From: Rubrivivax benzoatilyticus JA2 = ATCC BAA-35 | GTDB taxonomy: Bacteria; Pseudomonadota; Gammaproteobacteria; Burkholderiales; Burkholderiaceae_C | Direction: 5' to 3' | DNA: 64,000 nt | Assembly (NCBI RefSeq): GCF_000190375.1 | Contig: NZ_AEWG01000074.1 | Location: 105,426-169,425 of the forward strand | Shown: in pieces, positions 8,184 to 15,193 of the stretch | Numbering within the stretch: the first letter of the stretch is position 1 | Layout of the letters: each line of letters starts with the position of its first letter | Position numbers and translations under genes: made by a program | The notes under the pieces: generated by a model | Database searches by the model: none | What the model saw: only the letters and a program-made list of their open reading frames with translations | Told to the model about the DNA's origin: nothing

Positions 8184-9632
8184 ATGCCATCTGACGGAAA
8201 GCAGCCCGATCTTCTCTCCGTTATCGTCGTGCCCGATGGACTCCGGCCCCCTTCCCCGCGCGCACCGCTGGCCCGCCCGCTCGCGCTGCGCTGGCGTGAC
8301 GCGCTGCTGCAGTTGTCGGCCTGGGCCTCGCTGGCCCTGGCGGTGGCGGCCGTGGCGGCGGCCTGGGTGGCCTACCGCTGGCTGGAGCCGACGCCCGAGC
8401 GCCGCATCGTCATGGCCAGCGGGCCGGCACAAGGCGCTTACGAGGAGTTCGCGCGGCGTTACGTCCCGCTGCTGCGCGCGCACGGTGTCGAGGTCGAGAT
8501 CCGGCCCACCGGCGGCTCGGCCGACAACCTCCGGCTGCTGCGCGATCCGGCCTCCGGCGTGCAGGTGGCGTTCGTGCAAGGCGGCGTCGACGAGATCGTT
8601 GACCGGGACTCCGACACGCTGCAGTCGCTGGGCACGATCGCGCACGAGCCGCTGTGGGTGTTCTACCGCGAGGCCAGTGCGCGGGGTTTCGGGCCAAGGG
8701 GGCCGAACCGCGTGGCGCAGATGGCCGGCTGGCGCGTCGAGGTCGGCCCGCAAGGCGGCGGCACGGCGCCGCTGTGGCGGCAGATCCTGGCCGCCAACGG
8801 CGTCGACCCAAGAGCGATGCGGCTCGAGCACCGGCCGACCGTGTTCGGCGTCGTCGAGCTCGTCGAGGGCCGGGCCGACGCGCTGGCGATGGTCTCGGCC
8901 GCCGATGCGCCGCTGGTGCAGTACCTGCTGCGCGCACCCGGCGTGCGACTGATGGACTTCGAGCAGGCCCAGGCCTACGCCCGTCGGTTCCCGTTCCTGC
9001 ACGCGCTGGCGCTGCCGCGAGGCGTCGTCGACCTGGCGCACGACCAGCCGCCGCACGACCTGCACCTGGTGGCCACCAGCGCCTCGCTGGTGGCCCGGCA
9101 GGACCTGCACCCGGCGCTGGTTCAACTGCTGGTACAGGCCGCCCGCCAGGCGCATGGAGGTGCCGGCTGGCTGCACGCACCCAACGAGTTCCCGCAGGCG
9201 GCCAGTGCCGAGTGGCCGCTGGCGCCGGAGGCCGAGCGATTCGCGCGCAGCGGCCCGCCCTGGCTGCAGCGCTACTTCCCGTTCTGGTTCGCAAGCTTCG
9301 TCGACCGCATGTGGATCGTGCTGCTGCCGCTGGCCGCGGCACTGATCCCCTTGTCGCGCGTGCTGCCGCCGCTGCTGGCGATGCGCTTCCGCTCGCGCGT
9401 CTACCGCTGGTACGCCAATCTGCGGGAGCTCGAGCAGGCCATCGAGCGGCCGGATGCGGAGTTCGGCCGCCTGCACGCCGAGCTCGACCGCATCGACGCG
9501 CAGATCGCCCGTATCGGCCTGCCGCTGGCCTACACGGGCGAGCTGTACGACCTGCGCAGCCACGTGCAGCTGGTGCGCAAGCGGCTGCTGGTGCGCGCCT
9601 CGGCTCAGGCGGCGGAGACTGCCGCGGGCTGA
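8184..9632 (+). CDS. membrane-anchored TAXI-family solute-binding protein
   Basis: 482 residues. The core, about residues 75-330, is a TAXI-type TRAP solute receptor: IVMASGPAQGAYEEFARRY (the first strand), PTGGSADNLRLL, VAFVQGG, and a later VELVEGRADALAMVS. Instead of a signal peptide it has an N-terminal membrane helix (around residues 40-60). It also has a C-terminal one (WIVLLPLAAALIPLSRVLPPLL) followed by a helical cytoplasmic tail of about 110 residues ending RKRLLVRASAQAAE. No DctQ or DctM permease is adjacent. It may act as a membrane-tethered sensor or receptor; the ligand is unknown. The ATG at 8184 follows GAGAG. Confidence 0.83.
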   Translation: MPSDGKQPDLLSVIVVPDGLRPPSPRAPLARPLALRWRDALLQLSAWASLALAVAAVAAAWVAYRWLEPTPERRIVMASGPAQGAYEEFARRYVPLLRAHGVEVEIRPTGGSADNLRLLRDPASGVQVAFVQGGVDEIVDRDSDTLQSLGTIAHEPLWVFYREASARGFGPRGPNRVAQMAGWRVEVGPQGGGTAPLWRQILAANGVDPRAMRLEHRPTVFGVVELVEGRADALAMVSAADAPLVQYLLRAPGVRLMDFEQAQAYARRFPFLHALALPRGVVDLAHDQPPHDLHLVATSASLVARQDLHPALVQLLVQAARQAHGGAGWLHAPNEFPQAASAEWPLAPEAERFARSGPPWLQRYFPFWFASFVDRMWIVLLPLAAALIPLSRVLPPLLAMRFRSRVYRWYANLRELEQAIERPDAEFGRLHAELDRIDAQIARIGLPLAYTGELYDLRSHVQLVRKRLLVRASAQAAETAAG

Positions 9633-9705
9633 CGCCGCAGCGCTGGGGACCGCGAGGCCGTCTGTTCGCGCCGGAATGAGGCGAACGGAGCGTGTGGGCC
9701 GCGGC

Positions 9706-10167
9706 TCAGCAGGCGACGGATGCGCGCTGGCGCCGGGGCGATCGCACACGCGCCGGCTCGGCCTTCGCCGGCGAGTGGTGGCGCACCATGCGCAGGATGG
9801 TGCACACGGTTTCGCACCACGGCAGTTCGTGTGCCAGGCGGTTGAGGGCGACCATCGCCGACAGCCCCTCTTCGGCCGGCGCGGTCGCGCCGACGCAGCG
9901 CAGGTTGGACTCGATCCCGTTGGGATCGCTGAGCACCACCACGCCGGGCCGCAGTTCGGTCCAGCTCCATGTCGCGGCCACCTCGACGCCTTCGAGCGTG
10001 GCAGCCCACACGGTGTCGCCTTGCCAGCGGCCCTGCTCGTCACGCGGCGCGCGCACCCGAGTTCCCATGTGCCACCACGCCGGCCATTCGGCGGGGTCGT
10101 CCGGCATGTACCATTCACGGATGGGCCACATCCGGATCATCCAGGGTTCGACGCAAACGGTGCCCAT
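9706..10167 (-). CDS. Trp-rich hypothetical protein divergent from the luxR gene
   Basis: About 153 residues, not recognised. The N-terminal part is remarkably rich in Trp (WMIRMWPIREWYMPD, PAEWPAWWHMG), followed by a small beta-rich domain with PGVVVLSDPNGIESN and a helical end (MVALNRLAHELPWCETVCTILRMV). It ends with a basic, disordered tail. The start was set at the ATG at 10167; the frame is open to 10200. The gene is divergent from the LuxR regulator, with only about 60 bp between starts, so the two likely share a control region. That makes it a candidate target of the regulator. Confidence 0.6.
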   Translation of the reverse strand: MGTVCVEPWMIRMWPIREWYMPDDPAEWPAWWHMGTRVRAPRDEQGRWQGDTVWAATLEGVEVAATWSWTELRPGVVVLSDPNGIESNLRCVGATAPAEEGLSAMVALNRLAHELPWCETVCTILRMVRHHSPAKAEPARVRSPRRQRASVAC

Positions 10168-10178
10168 TAGATGACGAT

Positions 10179-10187
10179 CTGCAAAGG
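10179..10187 (+). promoter_or_regulatory. possible LuxR half-site upstream of luxR
   Basis: CTGCAAAGG here is identical to one arm of the dyad at 11312-11329. It lies 40-55 bp before the luxR start and just upstream of the divergent Trp-rich gene. It could be a site for autoregulation or control of that gene, but the second arm is not present and a 9-base match can occur by chance. Confidence 0.25.
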
Positions 10188-10226
10188 AATTCGCCGGCAA
10201 GGGCGCGACGATGCGCCACGGTCGGC

Positions 10227-10955
10227 ATGTTGGTCACGGCGATGAGATACCGGGATTTTCTGGACATTGGCACCGCGAGCGATCACGCGACGTTCAAGTC
10301 GCGGCTCGTGAGCTTTGCCCAGAATCTCGACTTCCAGATCGTCCAGGCCGTGCTGATGATCAAGCGCCCGTCGCAGCCGTCCGTCGTCTCGCGCCTGAGC
10401 AACCTGCCGTCGGACTTCGCCGAGGCGTCGATGGACGAGGCGGACTCGCGGCGCGACCCGGTGCTGCAGCGCCTGCGCACCGCGAGCGTGCCCTTCGTGT
10501 ACGACCAGACGACGTACGTCGAGGCCGGCGCCGGCGACCTCTGGGAAACGCAGGCGCGCTACGGGTTCCGCACCGGCATCTCGATGTCGCTGCACATGCC
10601 CGGCGGCCGCCAGTTCCTGTTCGGCGTCGACCGCGAACAGGCATTGCCGGCCGACGAGCGCGAACTGATGCGCCTGATGGCCGACCTGCAGCTGCTGGCG
10701 GTGCACGCCCAGGAGACTGCGGCGCGGGTGATGATGCCGAAGCTCGACAGCCTCCCGAAGCGTCCGAAGCTCACGCCGCGCGAACGCGAGGTGCTGCAAT
10801 GGACCCGCGAGGGCAAGTCGGCATGGGCGATCGGCCAGATCCTGTCGATGAGCGAGCACACGGTGGTGTTTCATCTTCGCAATGCGATGACGAAGCTCGA
10901 GGTCTCCAGCAAGCACAGCGCGGTGCTGAAAGCCATGGAGATCGGGCTGCTCTGA
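10227..10955 (+). CDS. LuxR-family transcriptional regulator with atypical ligand pocket
   Basis: 242 residues (237 if the second ATG at 10242 is used). The N-terminal 165 residues align with the autoinducer-binding domain of LuxR/TraR. Asp77 and Pro78 (DPVL) match TraR D70/P71, and the glycine in RYGFRTGIS is kept. The pocket aromatics differ: TraR W57 is Phe64, Y61 is Ser68 and W85 is Tyr92. The C-terminal GerE-type helix-turn-helix is intact (LTPREREVLQWTREGKS, then SEHTVVFHLRNAMTKLEVSSKHSAV). No luxI is adjacent, so it is a LuxR solo here. Downstream and convergent lies a tiny gene for a 17-residue peptide with a lux-box-like dyad. The ligand is unknown. Confidence 0.9.
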   Translation: MLVTAMRYRDFLDIGTASDHATFKSRLVSFAQNLDFQIVQAVLMIKRPSQPSVVSRLSNLPSDFAEASMDEADSRRDPVLQRLRTASVPFVYDQTTYVEAGAGDLWETQARYGFRTGISMSLHMPGGRQFLFGVDREQALPADERELMRLMADLQLLAVHAQETAARVMMPKLDSLPKRPKLTPREREVLQWTREGKSAWAIGQILSMSEHTVVFHLRNAMTKLEVSSKHSAVLKAMEIGLL

Positions 10956-10987
10956 GGCCTCGGCACGCGAGAGCCTCCCGGTTGGCG

Positions 10988-11021
10988 AAAAAAGAGGCGT
11001 CGCCCATGACGGGCGACGCCT
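10988..11021 (-). terminator. intrinsic terminator of the 17-residue peptide transcript
   Basis: A perfect 11-bp stem (AGGCGTCGCCC, loop of 5, then its complement). On the minus strand it is followed by six T residues. The U-tract is on the leftward strand, so it ends transcription coming from the peptide gene at 11184-11237. It lies between the two convergent genes and may also act weakly on the luxR transcript. Confidence 0.85.
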
Positions 11022-11118
11022 GACGCGAGTGCGCTGGAGGGACGAACGCTCCCGCATCGAAGGCCCGGGTCGTGATCACCAGCACTTGCCGGGCGCAGAA
11101 AACATTGCGCGCTGAAAA

Positions 11119-11158
11119 CCGATGGCGCCGGGAGCGAAATCCCGCCGAATTCCATCGG
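11119..11158 (-). other. structured element in the 3' region of the peptide transcript
   Basis: A two-layer hairpin: outer arms CCGATGG (11119-11125) and CCATCGG (11152-11158), inner arms CGGGA (11129-11133) and TCCCG (11140-11144) with a six-base loop. It lies between the peptide stop codon and the terminator. This is consistent with a folded 3' untranslated region or a dual-function small RNA. No function is known. Confidence 0.45.
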
Positions 11159-11183
11159 GTCAGCACCGCAATTCAATAATCAA

Positions 11184-11237
11184 TCAGAGGCCGCCGGTGC
11201 GAGGGAAGCCCAGGATTTCAGCAATGATGTCCCACAT
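11184..11237 (-). CDS. 17-residue peptide gene convergent to luxR (candidate signal or effector peptide)
   Basis: ATG at 11237 to TGA at 11184, encoding MWDIIAEILGFPRTGGL. The start is preceded by CGGGAG at six bases, one of the best Shine-Dalgarno sequences in the area. A lux-box-like dyad lies about 75 bp upstream (11312-11329) and an intrinsic terminator about 160 bp downstream (10988-11021), so this looks like a complete independent transcription unit. The first ten residues form an amphipathic hydrophobic/acidic helix; the end is a flexible PRTGGL. There is no signal peptide. Possibilities are a peptide signal read by the neighbouring LuxR regulator, a small membrane-active peptide, or the coding part of a regulatory RNA. 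I do not recognise it. Confidence 0.6.
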   Translation of the reverse strand: MWDIIAEILGFPRTGGL

Positions 11238-11311
11238 GATCGTCTCCCGATTAAGCCTTGCGGCTGCCAATTCAGTGAGACGAATTCCACCAGCGGAACG
11301 CCGTTTCCGGT

Positions 11312-11329
11312 CCTCCAAACCTTTGCAGG
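11312..11329 (-). promoter_or_regulatory. lux-box-like dyad upstream of the peptide gene
   Basis: CCTCCAAACCTTTGCAGG on the plus strand: an 18-bp imperfect palindrome of the form CCTnCAAAnnTTTGnAGG, 14 of 18 positions symmetric. Read on the minus strand it contains CTG-N10-GAG, one base from the CTG-N10-CAG pattern of many LuxR operators. It lies 75 bp before the peptide start codon, a reasonable place for an activator site overlapping the -35 region. No clear -35/-10 pair is visible, which fits an activator-dependent promoter. Binding by the LuxR regulator at 10227 is inferred. Confidence 0.5.
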
Positions 11330-11461
11330 TATGACCCGCAGACGCGCGCCGGCGCCGCCCGACGTCTGGTGACGGGGCGCTGCCAGAGGAGGTGCACCCC
11401 GCGACTCAGGGGCGGCGGATTGCGACGAGGGGCCTGAGCCGCCCGCCTGCGGCGGCCGGGC

Positions 11462-11686
11462 TCAGTCGAAGGCGCAGGAACCCGGGCCGCCGGCGCGGCC
11501 GCAGCCGGCGCACGGGTTCGGCATCGGTGCGGGCGCATGGGCTTCGGACTTGCCCGCGGCGAAAACCGACAGCTGTTTGTCCAGCGCCGTCGAGTGGCAG
11601 TGCGGGCATTCGGGAACAGTGTCCGAGCGCACCAGCGTCTCGAAGCGCTGGCCGCAGTCCTGGCAGGCGTATTCGTAGATCGGCAT
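11462..11686 (-). CDS. FmdB-family zinc-ribbon protein
   Basis: 74 residues beginning MPIYEYACQDCGQRFETLVR, the invariant start of FmdB zinc ribbons. Two CxxC pairs (CQDC and CPHC) bind one zinc. A flexible tail adds CAGCG and a final Cys, common in these proteins. FmdB was named as a putative regulator of formamidase/amidase genes, but the general role is unclear. The start at 11686 is fixed by the motif; the upstream open frame covers the tRNA region and is not coding. Confidence 0.88.
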   Translation of the reverse strand: MPIYEYACQDCGQRFETLVRSDTVPECPHCHSTALDKQLSVFAAGKSEAHAPAPMPNPCAGCGRAGGPGSCAFD

Positions 11687-11758
11687 CGTCAATCGTCCAA
11701 ATCGAGCGCAAGGCCGCACCGGCGCGAATGGAAAGACGCGGCACAACTGGCGGCCCAA

Positions 11759-11791
11759 GCAAAAGGCCCGGTATCTTGCGATACCGGGCCT
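11759..11791 (-). terminator. intrinsic terminator after tRNA-Pro
   Basis: An 11-bp perfect stem (AGGCCCGGTAT, six-base loop, complement) followed on the minus strand by TTTT. It lies 12 bases past the tRNA 3' end and ends the transcript that includes the tRNA and perhaps the merR gene upstream. Confidence 0.82.
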
Positions 11792-11802
11792 CGGCTTATC
11801 AA

Positions 11803-11879
11803 TGGTCGGGATGGCGGGATTCGAACTCGCGACCCCTTGCACCCCATGCAAGTGCGCTACCAGGCTGCGCTACACCCCG
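11803..11879 (-). tRNA. tRNA-Pro (anticodon GGG)
   Basis: A 77-base cloverleaf read on the minus strand. The acceptor CGGGGTG pairs with CATCCCG, the D-arm is GCGC..GCGC, the anticodon stem CTTGC/GCAAG encloses loop ATGGGGT giving anticodon GGG, and the T-loop is TTCGAAT. The CCA end is encoded. One mismatch is visible in the T-stem. It is followed by a strong terminator and lies downstream of the merR gene that ends the translation-factor operon, a common order in Burkholderiales. Confidence 0.95.
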
Positions 11880-11919
11880 ACGAAGCCCTGCAGTATACCT
11901 CAGGGAATGCGCTTGTGAA

Positions 11920-12357
11920 TCATGGCGTCAGCAACTCGCGGATCGACAGCAGTTCGGCCCGCAGATGCGACACCCCGTCCGACCAGTCCGCAGCCGTCGC
12001 GAGCTCGGAGTCGACCGCCTCGGCCGCCGGATCGGCGGCGCCCTCGAACTCCGCCGGCACCGAGCCGTCGATGGCGTCGAGCGCGGCGGCACGCGCTGCC
12101 GGATGGCCGTCGGCCAGCCGGTTGCGTGCGCCGCTGATCGTGAAGCCCTGGTCGTAAAGCAGCTCGCGGATGCGCCGGATCAGCAGCACCTCGTGATGCT
12201 GGTAATAGCGGCGGTTGCCCCGCCGCTTCATCGGCTTGAGCTGCGTGAACTCCTGTTCCCAGTACCGCAGCACATACGGCTTGACGCCGCACAGCTCGCT
12301 CACCTCACCGATCGTGAAGTAGCGTTTGGCAGGGATGGAGGGGAGCGTTTTCTCCAT
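11920..12357 (-). CDS. MerR-family transcriptional regulator downstream of ihfA
   Basis: 145 residues. The winged-helix MerR domain is at the N-terminus: KRYFTIGEVSELCGVKPYVLRYWEQEFTQLKPMKRRGNRRYYQHHEVLLIRRIRELLYDQGFTISGARNRL. The C-terminal part is short, acidic and lacks Cys or other visible metal ligands, so it is not a metal sensor of the CueR/MerR type. This protein family sits directly after ihfA in many beta- and gammaproteobacteria; the target is unknown. The gap to ihfA is 33 bp, indicating co-transcription. A TTG three codons upstream is a less likely start. Confidence 0.9.
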   Translation of the reverse strand: MEKTLPSIPAKRYFTIGEVSELCGVKPYVLRYWEQEFTQLKPMKRRGNRRYYQHHEVLLIRRIRELLYDQGFTISGARNRLADGHPAARAAALDAIDGSVPAEFEGAADPAAEAVDSELATAADWSDGVSHLRAELLSIRELLTP

Positions 12358-12390
12358 TGAAAACAACAGGATCGACGCGGGATCGAGACT

Positions 12391-12750
12391 TTACTCGAAG
12401 TCCACCTCGGCCGGCGTGTCGCCCTGCACGATCGCCTTCAACTTGTGACTCGCGTGGAAGGTGACGACGTTGCGCGCCTTGATCGGGATGAGCTCGCCGG
12501 TGCGCGGGTTGCGGCCCGGGCGCGGCGCCTTGCGGCGGATGTTGAAGTTGCCGAAGCCCGAGAGCTTGACGTCGTCGCCTTCGACGAGCGTGCCGTGCAC
12601 GATCTCGAAGAAGGCTTCGACCATGTCCTTGGACTCGCGCTTGTTCAGGCCCAGACGGTCGAACAGCAGGTCGGCGAGCTCGGCCTTCGTGAGGGTCGGC
12701 GTCTCCAGCGACGGCAGGATGACGCGTTCCTTCGGTGCGGTGTCGGTCAT
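12391..12750 (-). CDS. ihfA: integration host factor subunit alpha
   Basis: 119 residues. [67 protein letters not shown] is the HU/IHF fold with the beta-arm sequence containing GRNPRTGE. The length and N-terminal extension fit IHF-alpha of Burkholderiales rather than HU. With IhfB it makes the DNA-bending heterodimer. The position directly after pheT (19-bp gap) is the conserved ihfA location. Confidence 0.95.
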   Translation of the reverse strand: MTDTAPKERVILPSLETPTLTKAELADLLFDRLGLNKRESKDMVEAFFEIVHGTLVEGDDVKLSGFGNFNIRRKAPRPGRNPRTGELIPIKARNVVTFHASHKLKAIVQGDTPAEVDFE

Positions 12751-12769
12751 GTCGGATCTCGGCTAGGGC

Positions 12770-15178
12770 TCAGGTGCGAAGACGCGCGCCGCAGGCGGCC
12801 TGCACGCGCTCGACGGCGGCGGCGACGGCCGCTTCGATGCGCTCCTCGGTCAGTGTCGCGGCCGGGTCCAGCAGTTCCAGGCGCACGGCCAGGCTGCGTT
12901 CGCCCGCGGCCAGACCGCCACCCGGCTGAGCCGGCTTGTACAGGTCGAACAGCGTCGCCTGACGCACCAGGGCGTCGGCACGCAGGGCGGCGATCAGCGC
13001 GTCGTGGCGCACGCCCTCGCCCACCACCAGCGCCAGATCGCGCCAGACGGACTGCTGGCGCGACAGCGGTTCGACGTTCGGCAGCGGGCGCTCGAGCAGC
13101 GCCGCAGCCTCGAGTTCGAAGACCACCGGAGCCTGCGGCAGCTCGTAGGCCTGGCGCCACTTCGGATGCAGCTCGCCGACGAAACCGACGGCACGGCCGT
13201 CGACCTCGACGCGCGCGCAGCGCCCCGGGTGCAGCGCCGGGTGCTCGGCGGCGACGAAGACCGGCTTGCGCGGCGCGAACAGCGCCTCGACATCGGCCTT
13301 GACGTCGAAGAAGTCGACCGGGCGCTCCTTCTGCCCCCACTGCAGCGGCGCGACGCCGCCGTAGGCCAGGCCGGCCACACGCAGCGGCTGGGCGACGCCG
13401 GCCACGGCCAGCGGGCCGTCGACCGCCGCCGGGTCGCGGCGGAAGACGCGGCCGATCTCGAAGACCCGCACGCGCGTCGTCTTGCGCGCCAGGTTGCCGC
13501 GCAGCACGGCGACCAGGCTGCCGATCAGGCTCGAGCGCATCACCGCCAGCGGCGCGGAGATCGGGTTCAGCACCTTGATCGGGTCGGCATTGCCGGCCAG
13601 CTCGCGCTCCCAGCGCTCCTCGACGAAGCTGAAGTTGATCGTCTCCTGGTAGTCGAGTGCGGCGACCGCACGCTGCAGCGCCGACGCGCTGCGGCGCGCC
13701 TCGGGGCGCACGCGCGCCGTCACCGGCGCCTGCGGCGGCGTCGCGGGCAGCTTGTCGTAGCCGACGACCCGCGCGACTTCCTCGATCAGGTCTTCCTCGA
13801 TCTTCAGGTCGAAGCGCCAGCTCGGCGGCGTCACGGTCAGGCGGCCGGGTTCTTCGCTGAATTGCAGTCCCAGGCGGCGGAAGACCTCGGCGCACTGCGG
13901 CTGCGTCAGCGGCAGGCCGGTGACCTTGGCGGCACGCTCGACACGCAGCGTCACCGGCTCGGCCTTCGGCAACGCCAGCGTCTGGTCGTCCATCGGGCCG
14001 GCTTCGCCGCCGCAGATGTCGATGATCAGCTGCGTGATGCGTTCGATGTGCTCGACGGTCAGCGCCGGGTCGACGCCACGCTCGAAACGGTGGCCGGCAT
14101 CGGTGCTGAAGTTGTAGCGCCGCGAACGGCCCTGCACCGCCTCGGGCCACCAGAACGCGGCCTCGACGTAGACGTTCTTCGTGTCGTCGGACACCGCGGT
14201 GGCGTCGCCGCCCATGATGCCGGCCAGCGACTCGACCTGCACCGCGTCGGCGATGACGCCGACCTTGGCATCCACGGTGATCGTGTTGCCGTTGAGCAGC
14301 TTCAGCGTCTCGCCTTCGTGGCCCCAGCGCACGACCAGCTTCTCGTGGATCTTGTCGAGGTCGAAGATGTGCGACGGGCGGCCGAACTCGAACATCACGT
14401 AGTTCGAGATGTCGACCAGCGCGCTGACGCTGCGCTGGCCGCAGCGCGCCAGGCGGTCGACCATCCACTGCGGCGTCCTGGCCTTCGTGTCGACGCCGCG
14501 CACGACGCGGCCGGAGAAGCGGCCGCACAGGTCGGCGGCCTGCACCTCGACCGGCAGGCGCTGGTCGTGCGCCGGCACGACCGGCGCGATGGCCGGCGTC
14601 ACCAGCGGCGTGCCGGTCAGCGCCGAGACCTCGCGTGCGATGCCGTAGACGCTCAGCGCGTGCGCCAGGTTGGGCGTGAGCTTGAGCGTGAAGACGGTGT
14701 CGTCGAGCTTCAGGTATTCGCGGATGTCGGTGCCCACCGGCGCGTCGGCCGGCAGTTCGAGCAGGCCGCCGTGCTCGTCGGCGATCTTCAGTTCGCGCGC
14801 CGAGCACAGCATGCCGAAGCTCTGCACGCCGCGCAGCTTGCCGACGCCGATCTTGAACGGCTTGCCGTCCTCGCCGGGCGGCAGGACCGCGCCGACGGTG
14901 GCCAGCGGCGCCTTCAGGCCGGCGCGCGCATTGGGCGCGCCGCAGACGATCTGCAGCGGCTCGGCGGCGCCGATGGACACCTTGCAGACACGCAGGCGGT
15001 CGGCCTGCGGATGCGGCTCGGCTTCGAGGATCTCGGCGACGACGATGCCGCTGAACGGCGGCGCCACCGGCGCCAGGCTCTCGACCTCAAGGCCGGACAT
15101 GGTCAGCAGGTCAGCGAGCTGTTGCGTGCCGAGCGGGGGGTTGCAGAACTCGCGCAACCAGGATTCTGGGAACTGCAT
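12770..15178 (-). CDS. pheT: phenylalanine--tRNA ligase beta subunit
   Basis: 802 residues, full length. It starts MQFPESWLREFCNPPLGTQQLADLLTMSGLEVE, the classical PheT beginning. It contains the EMAP/tRNA-binding-like domain (VVAEILEAEPHPQADRLRVCKVSIG), the B3/B4 editing region, the B5 domain and a C-terminal ferredoxin-fold anticodon-binding domain ending AVAAAVERVQAACGARLRT. It forms the alpha2-beta2 enzyme with PheS, encoded 15 bp upstream. No truncation is seen. Confidence 0.97.
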   Translation of the reverse strand: MQFPESWLREFCNPPLGTQQLADLLTMSGLEVESLAPVAPPFSGIVVAEILEAEPHPQADRLRVCKVSIGAAEPLQIVCGAPNARAGLKAPLATVGAVLPPGEDGKPFKIGVGKLRGVQSFGMLCSARELKIADEHGGLLELPADAPVGTDIREYLKLDDTVFTLKLTPNLAHALSVYGIAREVSALTGTPLVTPAIAPVVPAHDQRLPVEVQAADLCGRFSGRVVRGVDTKARTPQWMVDRLARCGQRSVSALVDISNYVMFEFGRPSHIFDLDKIHEKLVVRWGHEGETLKLLNGNTITVDAKVGVIADAVQVESLAGIMGGDATAVSDDTKNVYVEAAFWWPEAVQGRSRRYNFSTDAGHRFERGVDPALTVEHIERITQLIIDICGGEAGPMDDQTLALPKAEPVTLRVERAAKVTGLPLTQPQCAEVFRRLGLQFSEEPGRLTVTPPSWRFDLKIEEDLIEEVARVVGYDKLPATPPQAPVTARVRPEARRSASALQRAVAALDYQETINFSFVEERWERELAGNADPIKVLNPISAPLAVMRSSLIGSLVAVLRGNLARKTTRVRVFEIGRVFRRDPAAVDGPLAVAGVAQPLRVAGLAYGGVAPLQWGQKERPVDFFDVKADVEALFAPRKPVFVAAEHPALHPGRCARVEVDGRAVGFVGELHPKWRQAYELPQAPVVFELEAAALLERPLPNVEPLSRQQSVWRDLALVVGEGVRHDALIAALRADALVRQATLFDLYKPAQPGGGLAAGERSLAVRLELLDPAATLTEERIEAAVAAAVERVQAACGARLRT

Positions 15179-15193
15179 GCGGCTCTCGTCGGG

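Noticed and set aside
10871..11176. Minus-strand 101-codon frame after the peptide gene
   Set aside because: It would start at TTG without a ribosome binding site and read through the intrinsic terminator and into luxR antisense.
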